A stretch of DNA of 22,177 nucleotides, taken from contig JAGAPM010000009.1 in assembly GCA_017623265.1 (NCBI GenBank), forward strand, positions 1-22,177. The letters are read 5' to 3'. Source of the stretch: Lentisphaeria bacterium (lineage in GTDB: Bacteria; Verrucomicrobiota; Lentisphaeria; Victivallales; UBA1829). Below are positions 15,177 through 20,991 of this stretch, piece by piece; the first letter of the stretch is position 1; each line of letters opens with the position of its first letter. The position numbers were made by a program, and so were the translations under genes. The notes under the pieces were generated by a model. The model ran no database searches and was not told the DNA's origin. It worked only from the letters and a program-made list of their open reading frames with translations.

Positions 15177-15830
15177 TTATTCCATGTTCAGAGGGGGCTG
15201 CAGGTGGCTGCGGATCAGTGCCCGCACCTTATCTTCATCGCCGGAAGAGATGGCGTTCAGGATCTGCTGATGGTCCTCCGTGCTGCGTCTGACCCATTGG
15301 GGCGTCTGGTAATTTTTACGGAATTCCTGACGGAAGATCGTATAAAGCACGTTCGAGTACAGTTTCAGTACGCTGTTGCCGGAGACCGCCAGCAGCTGCA
15401 GGTGAAATTCACGGTCCAATGCGTCCGCCCGGACCGGATCTTCTGTCGATTGTTTCATTTCGTTGATGATGTTCTGCAGTTTTTCCGTGGATTCCCGGTT
15501 GATCCGTTTGATGAGCAGGGGCGCAACAGAAAGTTCCAGTGCGATCCGTGCCTCCAGCAGGTCGGAGTAGGGCAGCTGTGCCAACTGAAAGCAGAGCGTC
15601 ATATCGTTCTGCAGATTGGCGTACGGGACTTCGCAGATGAAGGTGCCCCGCTTCTTGACGCGGGAAAGCAGCCCCAGATGGGAAAAGTGCATCAACACTT
15701 CCCGGATGTCGCCGCGGGAGATCCCGAACTGTTCCGCCAGTTCCATTTCGCCGGGCAGTTTATCGCCGGGTCCGAAGCCGTTACCGGTCAGATATTCCCG
15801 GAATTTCTGTAAAATTTCAGTCTTATTCAT
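15177..15830 (-). CDS. GntR-family transcriptional regulator, FadR/FCD subfamily
   Basis: The protein is 217 aa. The N-terminal winged helix-turn-helix spans about residues 5-65 (LPGEMELAEQFGISRGDIREVL, then LGLLSRVKKRGTFI). The C-terminal all-helical FCD ligand domain (about 75-210) has LLEARIALE, the DREFHLQLL metal-site segment, EDHQQILNAI and ALIRSHL; the Asp and three His positions typical of metal-binding FCD domains are all present. FCD regulators usually sense small carboxylates, sugar acids or amino acids. It lies upstream of purD and is divergent from the MacA-like gene, so it may control either side or itself. ATG 15830 has no clear Shine-Dalgarno sequence, only AGAAACG. Confidence 0.9.
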   Translation of the reverse strand: MNKTEILQKFREYLTGNGFGPGDKLPGEMELAEQFGISRGDIREVLMHFSHLGLLSRVKKRGTFICEVPYANLQNDMTLCFQLAQLPYSDLLEARIALELSVAPLLIKRINRESTEKLQNIINEMKQSTEDPVRADALDREFHLQLLAVSGNSVLKLYSNVLYTIFRQEFRKNYQTPQWVRRSTEDHQQILNAISSGDEDKVRALIRSHLQPPLNME

Positions 15831-15836
15831 CGTTTC

Positions 15837-15850
15837 TGATCATTGATCCA
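15837..15850. promoter_or_regulatory. Imperfect inverted repeat between promoter and regulator start, possible autoregulatory operator
   Basis: TGATC-ATT-GATCC (plus strand TGATCATTGATCCA) lies between the predicted -10 box and the GntR start codon. GntR-family proteins bind short inverted repeats and often repress themselves, but the arms are short and one base is off. Confidence 0.25.
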
Positions 15851-15871
15851 TTGTTTTTTTTCAATCCCTAT

Positions 15872-15899
15872 ACTATATTTATAATGTTGCTTTTTTCAA
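15872..15899 (-). promoter_or_regulatory. Predicted sigma-70-type promoter of the GntR regulator
   Basis: Minus strand TTGAAA (15899-15894), 16-nt spacer, TATAGT (15877-15872), 42 nt upstream of the ATG. It shares the 11-mer GGTTGAAAAAA and the same spacing with the promoter at 10375-10402. Confidence 0.55.
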
Positions 15900-16020
15900 C
15901 CGGCGTAACGGATTTTTTTCAAAAAAAGCTGTGCCTTTGCAATAAAAAAGGAAAAAGTGCGTTATAGAGGAAATAAGTTAGTTTGAAAATCAAAATATTT
16001 TTCAGAGAAGGAGTGATGTT

Positions 16021-16680
16021 ATGAATTGGAAGAAACTGGGCATTTACACGGCAAGTGTTGCAGGGATCGCAGCGATCTGTGCAGGGGGATATGTGCTTTA
16101 CGGAAAATTTTTCGGCAGCAGTGAGAACGTGGAGTATATTCTGCAGAAGGCATCCCGGAGCGATTTGGAGCTGACCATCGCCGCCACGGGGACCGTGGAG
16201 CCGGAAGAGTTGGTGAACGTGGGTGCGCAGGTGGGCGGTATGATCACCACCCTCGGCACGGACGCCAACGGAAATACGGTCAATTACGGCTCGGAAGTGA
16301 AGGCGGGTATGGTGCTTGCCCGGATCGATGATGCGTTGTATCAGACGGAACTGCAGTCAGCCAAAGCCCAGTTGAAGCAGGCGGAGGCGCAGCAGAAACA
16401 GGCACAGACGCAGAAAAAACAGGCGGAAGCCCAGCTGAAACAGGCGCAGGCGCAGAAAAAGAACGCAGAAGCGGGGATCCTTCAGGCGAAAGCAAAAGTT
16501 TCCGAAACGATCGCCAATCAGAAAAAAGTGGATGTTTCCCTGAAAAAGACGGAACTTGCCTGGGAACGGGCAAAAAATCTGCATCGTGGCAATGCGTCCA
16601 CGGACAGCGAATTTGAAGAAGCGGCGGCGGCATATCTTTCTGCCAAGACCGAAAAAGATGCAGCCGCGGCAGCGGTGTAA
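16021..16680 (+). CDS. MacA-like adaptor, N-terminal fragment up to the in-frame TAA
   Basis: 219 aa: membrane anchor, first lipoyl half and most of the helical hairpin. The first helix has near-perfect seven-residue repeats (KQAEAQQ, KQAQTQK, KQAEAQL, KQAQAQK at about residues 119-146), a strong coiled-coil signature. On its own it lacks the second lipoyl half and barrel and should not fold as an adaptor. Confidence 0.7.
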   Translation: MNWKKLGIYTASVAGIAAICAGGYVLYGKFFGSSENVEYILQKASRSDLELTIAATGTVEPEELVNVGAQVGGMITTLGTDANGNTVNYGSEVKAGMVLARIDDALYQTELQSAKAQLKQAEAQQKQAQTQKKQAEAQLKQAQAQKKNAEAGILQAKAKVSETIANQKKVDVSLKKTELAWERAKNLHRGNASTDSEFEEAAAAYLSAKTEKDAAAAAV

Positions 16681-16825
16681 TCGGCAAATGCCAACCTGAC
16701 CGCAGCGGAATCGGCGTTGCAGACGGCGGAAGCCCAGATAAGTTCCGCCGATGCCCAGATCAGTTCTTCCGAGGCGCAGATCAGCGCCGCTGACGCCCAG
16801 ATCAGTGCTGCTAAAGCCTCGTTGA
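16360..16825 (+). repeat. Heptad-encoding 21-bp tandem repeats in both arms of the coiled-coil hairpin
   Basis: Two blocks of imperfect 21-bp DNA repeats: about 16369-16460 (encoding KQAxxQx units) and about 16732-16820 (encoding AQISxxx units, with GCCCAGATCAG recurring four times). They keep the seven-residue coiled-coil period, so gain or loss of units would lengthen or shorten the periplasmic hairpin without a frameshift. Confidence 0.7.
16678..16680 (+). other. In-frame TAA inside the MacA-like gene
   Basis: Codons read GCA GCG GTG TAA TCG GCA AAT. The stop falls at an exposed heptad position of the second coiled-coil helix, where Lys, Glu or Gln would be expected. AAA, GAA and CAA each become TAA by one base change. 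Confidence 0.9.
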
Positions 16826-17526
16826 GCCGGGCGGAACGGAATCTGGAATATTGCGTAATCAAATCCCCGGTCGAGGGCGTGATCATTGACCGTCGGGTGA
16901 ATGTGGGGCAGACGGTCAATTCCAGTATGAGCGCCCCCAGCCTATTCCTGATCGCCAAGGACCTGAAGAAAATGCAGGTGTGGGTGTCCGTGAACGAAGC
17001 GGACATCAAACGGGTTCAGGCAGGGCAGAAAGCAGTCTTCACGGTGGATGCAATCCCGGACGGACAGTTTGAAGGAACGGTCAGCAAGATCCGGCTGAAT
17101 GCCACCATGTCCCAGAATGTGGTGACCTATGTGGTGGAGATCACAACGGACAACTCCGATCTGAAACTGCTGCCGTATCTGACCGCCAATGTGAAGTTTG
17201 TGCTTGACAGCCGGAAAAATGTGTTGTCCGTTCCCAATGCGGCGTTCCGTTTCAAACCGGAAAATATTGCCGCACCGGAAGTCAAACGGGGACAGCGTGT
17301 CCTGTGGATCTCTGGAAAAGACGGCAAACCGCAGCCGGTAGTTGTCCGGACCGGGTTGAACGACGGAATGAACGTGGAAATCGCAGAAGTTCTTTCCGGC
17401 GATCTGAAAGAGGGCAGCAGCATTGTCACCGGCAGCCGGGTCGTCTCGGCGAAGAGCAAGGATGCCGCCGCGGGTCAGAATCCTTTTATGGCGAAACCGC
17501 CCGCACGGGGAGGGAAGAAAAAATGA
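16681..17526 (+). CDS. MacA-like adaptor, C-terminal fragment after the in-frame TAA
   Basis: The frame continues SANANLTAAESALQTAEA directly after TAA. The first possible start in it is TTG 16717, with no Shine-Dalgarno sequence, so independent initiation is doubtful. It carries four tandem heptads (AQISSAD, AQISSSE, AQISAAD, AQISAAK), the second lipoyl half, the barrel (KMQVWVSVNEADIKRVQAGQ) and the membrane-proximal domain. It ends GGKKK and overlaps the ATPase gene by 4 nt. Confidence 0.65.
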   Translation, partial: SANANLTAAESALQTAEAQISSADAQISSSEAQISAADAQISAAKASLSRAERNLEYCVIKSPVEGVIIDRRVNVGQTVNSSMSAPSLFLIAKDLKKMQVWVSVNEADIKRVQAGQKAVFTVDAIPDGQFEGTVSKIRLNATMSQNVVTYVVEITTDNSDLKLLPYLTANVKFVLDSRKNVLSVPNAAFRFKPENIAAPEVKRGQRVLWISGKDGKPQPVVVRTGLNDGMNVEIAEVLSGDLKEGSSIVTGSRVVSAKSKDAAAGQNPFMAKPPARGGKKK

Positions 17527-18260
17527 GCAGCACAGAAACAACAACCAACGATGTTCCGCTGATCCGGTTGGAACACATTGATAAAGCCTACCGGCTGGGC
17601 AGTGAGCTGCAGGTGCCGGTGCTGAAAGACATCAATCTTGAAATCCGGTCCGGGGAATATGTGGCGCTCACCGGCGCTTCCGGATCGGGGAAAAGCACGC
17701 TGATGAACATTCTCGGCTGTCTGGACCGTCCCACCGGCGGAAAGTATTTTCTCGACGGAACGGAAGTGGGATCCGCCTCCAACGATGTCCGGGCGCTGAT
17801 CCGCAACCGGAAGATCGGGTTCGTGTTCCAGAGCTTCAACCTGCTGCCCCGGACCACTGCGCTGGACAACGTGATCATGCCGCTGCAGTACACCAACGAA
17901 TCCCTTTCGGCGAAGGAAGCGAAAAGGCGTGGCGAGGAAATGTTGTGCCGTGTGGGGCTTGCCGAACGGATGTATCACCATCCCTCCCAGCTTTCGGGCG
18001 GTCAGCAGCAGCGTGTTGCCATTGCCCGTGCGCTGATCAACAATCCGCCGGTGCTTTTTGCCGATGAACCCACGGGGAATCTGGACTCCAAGACCAGTGT
18101 GGATGTGATGAAGATGTTTGATGAACTGCATGCCCGGGGGATCACGATCATCCTCGTGACCCATTCTTTTGAAGTTGCCCATTATGCCAAACGGATCATT
18201 CAGCTCAAAGACGGCGAGATCGTGAGCGGGGTCTATGGAGAACAGGAGAGTGCGTTATGA
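17523..18260 (+). CDS. ABC transporter ATP-binding protein, MacB/LolD type
   Basis: A 245-aa cytoplasmic ATPase. Walker A is GASGSGKST at residues 51-59, the Q-loop VFQSFNLLPR near 101-110, the signature LSGGQQQR near 157-164, Walker B/D-loop VLFADEPTGNLDSKT near 177-191, and the H-loop LVTHSFEVA. All catalytic residues are present. The GASGSGKSTLMNILGCLDRPTxG stretch is typical of the MacB ATPase domain. ATG 17523 overlaps the adaptor's TGA (ATGA) and has GGGAGGGAAG upstream; a longer frame from 17304 lies inside the adaptor gene and is not real. It is separate from its permease, unlike E. coli MacB where both are fused. It powers the permease at 18257-19615. Confidence 0.95.
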   Translation: MSSTETTTNDVPLIRLEHIDKAYRLGSELQVPVLKDINLEIRSGEYVALTGASGSGKSTLMNILGCLDRPTGGKYFLDGTEVGSASNDVRALIRNRKIGFVFQSFNLLPRTTALDNVIMPLQYTNESLSAKEAKRRGEEMLCRVGLAERMYHHPSQLSGGQQQRVAIARALINNPPVLFADEPTGNLDSKTSVDVMKMFDELHARGITIILVTHSFEVAHYAKRIIQLKDGEIVSGVYGEQESAL

Positions 18261-19615
18261 CCATATCCGGAACGATTACCGGTTCCATTCGGGCCTTGAG
18301 CCGGAACCCGACCCGTGCCCTGCTGACCATGCTGGGGATCGTGATCGGGATCGGCGCAGTGATCACCATGATGGAGATCGGACAGGGCGCCGATGCCGCC
18401 ATGAAACAGAATATGGAAAGCATGGGCGTCAATACGCTGGTCATCATGCCCGGCGCTCCCCGGGTTCCCGGCGGAAAACGGGAACAGGGTTCCGCCATGT
18501 CCCTGCAGCCGGAAGACTGCAATGCGATCCGGCAGGAATGTACCAATGTCTCCTTTGTCGCGCCCATTGTCAACTCCTCCGGTCTCCAGTTCATTTTCGG
18601 AAATCAGAACTGGACTCCCCGGCAGGTCATCGGGACCAATGATGATTATTTCCGGATCCGGGACTGGGAGATCAGCGAAGGCAGAAGTTTCACCCAGCGT
18701 GAGATCGACCGGCGGGAATGTGTGTGCGTGGTCGGTCAGACCATCGTGAAGGAAGTCTTCGGCGGCAGTTCGCCGGTGGACAGCACCGTCCGGATCAAGA
18801 ATGTGAACTTCAAGGTCATCGGCGTGCTGGAAAAGAAGGGCGCCAACATGATGGGTATGGATGAAGATGATGTGGTCATTGCCCCGTGGACAACGATCCG
18901 CCAGCGCATTACCGGCTTGAAGACCGGCACTGCCACCAATACCAAAAGCACCGCCACCACCACTCCGGGCAGCGTTTACCCCGGCGAAGGTGTGGCATAC
19001 TATCCGGAACAGGCGGAAAATCTGGCGACCGATACCCTGTTGATCCCCAAGTTCACTCAGATCGATCAGATTATGGTCAGCGCCGTTTCGCCGGATAAAG
19101 TGGATGCCGCCAGTGCCGAGATCACTGCCGTGCTGCGCAGCGCACATAATCTGCCCGACGAAAAGGATAATGACTTCCATATCCGCAATTCCGCCGCATT
19201 TATGGAGACATTTTCCGAAACGACTACGCAGATGGGGAATCTGCTGCTGGCAGTGGCGCTCATCTCCCTGATCGTGGGCGGCGTGGGTATCATGAACATC
19301 ATGCTCGTTTCCGTGACGGAGCGGACAAGAGAGATCGGGCTGCGGATGGCGGTCGGCGCCAGCTCCCGGGATATTCTCACCCAGTTTCTGGTGGAATCCA
19401 TGATCCTCTGTGCCATTGGTGGGATCATCGGGATCATCGGCGGACACGGCGCTGCATTGATCGTTCACTCCTGGAAGGGCTGGCCCGTTCTCGCCAACGG
19501 CGGGATCATGGCTGGGGCATTTCTTGTCTCCACCATCGTGGGCGTGGTCTTCGGGTTCTATCCGGCATGGAAAGCCTCCCGTCTCGACCCCATCGAAGCC
19601 TTGCGGTATGAGTGA
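18257..19615 (+). CDS. MacB-type ABC permease (FtsX family)
   Basis: The protein is 452 aa. TM1 is at about residues 20-40 (RALLTMLGIVIGIGAVITMM), followed by the MacB periplasmic core domain (SMGVNTLVIMPGAP, VGQTIVKEVFGG, VIGVLEKKGANMMGMDEDDVVIAPWTT). Three C-terminal TMs follow with the hallmark LIVGGVGIMNIMLVSVTERTREIGLRMAVGAS segment, ending PAWKASRLDPIEALRYE. This matches the permease half of MacB closely, including the 1+3 topology. A Thr-rich insert (GTATNTKSTATTTPG, about residues 223-237) interrupts the core domain. It would use ATP hydrolysis for mechanical export of periplasmic substrates (macrolide, peptide or lipoprotein-like). It overlaps the ATPase gene by ATGA and is followed by a strong terminator. 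Confidence 0.95.
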   Translation: MTISGTITGSIRALSRNPTRALLTMLGIVIGIGAVITMMEIGQGADAAMKQNMESMGVNTLVIMPGAPRVPGGKREQGSAMSLQPEDCNAIRQECTNVSFVAPIVNSSGLQFIFGNQNWTPRQVIGTNDDYFRIRDWEISEGRSFTQREIDRRECVCVVGQTIVKEVFGGSSPVDSTVRIKNVNFKVIGVLEKKGANMMGMDEDDVVIAPWTTIRQRITGLKTGTATNTKSTATTTPGSVYPGEGVAYYPEQAENLATDTLLIPKFTQIDQIMVSAVSPDKVDAASAEITAVLRSAHNLPDEKDNDFHIRNSAAFMETFSETTTQMGNLLLAVALISLIVGGVGIMNIMLVSVTERTREIGLRMAVGASSRDILTQFLVESMILCAIGGIIGIIGGHGAALIVHSWKGWPVLANGGIMAGAFLVSTIVGVVFGFYPAWKASRLDPIEALRYE

Positions 19616-19651
19616 GTGTGCAGGACGGGGAAACCCCTTTTGAAAACATTT

Positions 19652-19691
19652 AAGGCGAAGTACGGAGCCAGTTCCGCACTTCGCCTTTTTT
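19652..19691 (+). terminator. Strong Rho-independent terminator of the MacA-MacB operon
   Basis: AAGGCGAAGT...ACTTCGCCTT gives 10 perfect pairs. The stem continues inward with CGGA/TCCG across one mismatch, with a loop of about 6 nt, and a T-run follows to 19691. It lies between convergent operons. On the minus strand only a mixed T-rich stretch (AAATGTTTTC) follows the stem, so it may also stop the esterase transcript, less efficiently. Confidence 0.9.
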
Positions 19692-19718
19692 GTGCCTGTG
19701 AGAAAAAGAAACGGGCTG

Positions 19719-20987
19719 TTACTTGCCCTTCACGTTCAGCATTTCATCCAGCACGGCACCGGCGGCGGGATAGCCGGCATTGTGTCCGCGGTTCGGAGCG
19801 ATATACAGCTGTTTTTCAACGGGCAGAAGATTGTACACCGCGCAGACCCCGGTGGGCGGGCAGACATTGTCCTGCAGTCCGGTGGAGATCCATGTTTTGC
19901 AATGAGCGCGGCGGGCAAAGTTTACGCAGTCGAAATAGGGTGCGGCGGCATCGATCGCCTGATAGAGGTCTTGTGTTGGCTTTTTGATCGACGGATGGAC
20001 AGCGATCAGATTCGGCCAGCCGTTGGGATAGCCGATCCGGTATCCCTGATGATCGCTCAACGCCGGGACCATGGCAAGACAGAACGTTGTCTCCGGCGTC
20101 AGAACTGCCGCCACCAGACTCTGGAAGCCGCCCTGACTTTCCCCGTGCGTCACCAGCGTTTTTTTATCCCATTCCGGCAGGGACTTGATAAACTGCATGG
20201 TACGCACCGCCCGCAGGATCATGCCCTTCATGTAATACTTGTCCCGGTTGTCCGCATCCCGGCGCATATAGCCGTTGAGAGCCTTGCGCATTTCCTTGTC
20301 GTATGCTGCACCCTTGCCGCCCTCGGTCATGTGGGGCGACATCAATACATGGATGCCGTTTTTTGCGTAGTAAACGGGTGCTTTCTGCAGGGTGTATGTA
20401 CCCGCTCCCCGGAACTGGGCAATGGCGGGCAGAGTGCCGGGTTTTGCATTGGCGGGCATAGCGAGATAGCCCATGGCAAAATTGCCTTCTCCGCAATCCA
20501 GTTTGAACTTCCAGATCCGGATCGCACCGTTTTGGTTTTCGGGCGTGCCGGTGACTTCCTCCAGAACCGGGTTCATGGGGACTTTGTTCATCTTTGCGAT
20601 CTCTGCCGCCCAAAATGCATCGAAGTCGTCCGGATTGACTGCACCGGCTTTGATCTGCGGTACATTGCAGAGGGCGCCTTTCATTGCTTTGCCGGTGGTT
20701 TTTCCTTTGTTGTTGACGCGGACGGCATCCAGCCGGATCCAGCCGGTGGTAACGGGAACTTTCACCGTACCGTCCGCCGCCATTTCGACTTTGGTGCCGT
20801 TCTGACGGTTAATCTGGAGTCTGCACACGATCTCTTCATCTTCACCGGGCAGAGGGGAGACCTTGAAAACGATCTCTTTGTCCGCATCGGTATAGACACC
20901 TTCCGGTTTGTCGGTGGTGATGGTGAGGGGGCCTGCGGTGAGCAGGACCGCGGCGCAGATCAGGAGGAGAGTCAGGATCTTTTTCAT
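19719..20987 (-). CDS. Secreted acetylxylan-esterase-like alpha/beta hydrolase (AXE1 family)
   Basis: The protein is 422 aa. Signal peptide KKILTLLLICAAVLLTAG (residues 2-19), then an N-terminal beta-type domain of about 90 residues (TITTDKPEGVYTDADKEIVFKV), then the AXE1/cephalosporin-C deacetylase-like hydrolase domain. Nucleophile motif HGESQGGFQ has Ser284; probable acid Asp373 is in GLQDNVCPP and His402 in NRGHNAGYP, the full triad. It probably removes acetyl groups from plant-type polysaccharide in the periplasm or outside. The start at ATG 20987 is chosen for the signal peptide; an in-frame ATG at 21044 lies inside the antiporter gene and would put a very basic stretch in front. It starts 4 nt after the antiporter stop with AAGGAAG as ribosome binding site. 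Confidence 0.88.
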   Translation of the reverse strand: MKKILTLLLICAAVLLTAGPLTITTDKPEGVYTDADKEIVFKVSPLPGEDEEIVCRLQINRQNGTKVEMAADGTVKVPVTTGWIRLDAVRVNNKGKTTGKAMKGALCNVPQIKAGAVNPDDFDAFWAAEIAKMNKVPMNPVLEEVTGTPENQNGAIRIWKFKLDCGEGNFAMGYLAMPANAKPGTLPAIAQFRGAGTYTLQKAPVYYAKNGIHVLMSPHMTEGGKGAAYDKEMRKALNGYMRRDADNRDKYYMKGMILRAVRTMQFIKSLPEWDKKTLVTHGESQGGFQSLVAAVLTPETTFCLAMVPALSDHQGYRIGYPNGWPNLIAVHPSIKKPTQDLYQAIDAAAPYFDCVNFARRAHCKTWISTGLQDNVCPPTGVCAVYNLLPVEKQLYIAPNRGHNAGYPAAGAVLDEMLNVKGK

Positions 20988-20991
20988 GCGA

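Larger units (their letters stand above)
15831..16020. other. Divergent intergenic region between GntR regulator and MacA-like gene
   Basis: 190 nt, very AT-rich. It holds the minus-strand promoter described above, a run of seven T and seven A around one C (15912-15927 area), and a weak plus-strand promoter candidate TTGCAA (15937-15942) with TTATAG (15962-15967) at a long 19-nt spacing. AAGGAG lies 7 nt before ATG 16021. No tRNA or other RNA gene is seen. Confidence 0.45.
16021..17526 (+). pseudogene. MacA-like (HlyD family) periplasmic adaptor, reading frame interrupted by one in-frame TAA
   Basis: A single frame of 502 codons, broken only by TAA at codon 220 (16678-16680). Joined, it shows an N-terminal TM anchor (about 7-27), a biotinyl-lipoyl-like half (TGTVEPEELVNVGAQVGGMI, about 56-105), a long alpha-helical hairpin (about 108-275) with its turn near NLHRGNAST, the second lipoyl half (CVIKSPVEGVIIDRRVNVGQTV), a beta-barrel domain and a membrane-proximal domain, ending in a Lys-rich tail. 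It would link the inner-membrane MacB-type permease to an outer-membrane channel; no TolC-like gene is in the window. AAGGAG lies 7 nt before ATG 16021, and the TGA overlaps the ATPase ATG (ATGA). The stop lies in the second helix of the hairpin and would remove everything C-terminal. Confidence 0.8.

Noticed and set aside
15912..15927. T-run/A-run palindrome in the divergent intergenic region as a terminator
   Set aside because: The loop would be a single base with a pure A-T stem, and no gene ends there.
17304..17522. N-terminal extension of the MacB-type ATPase
   Set aside because: It lies inside the adaptor gene; the ATPase fold starts normally from ATG 17523, which has a ribosome binding site and an ATGA overlap.
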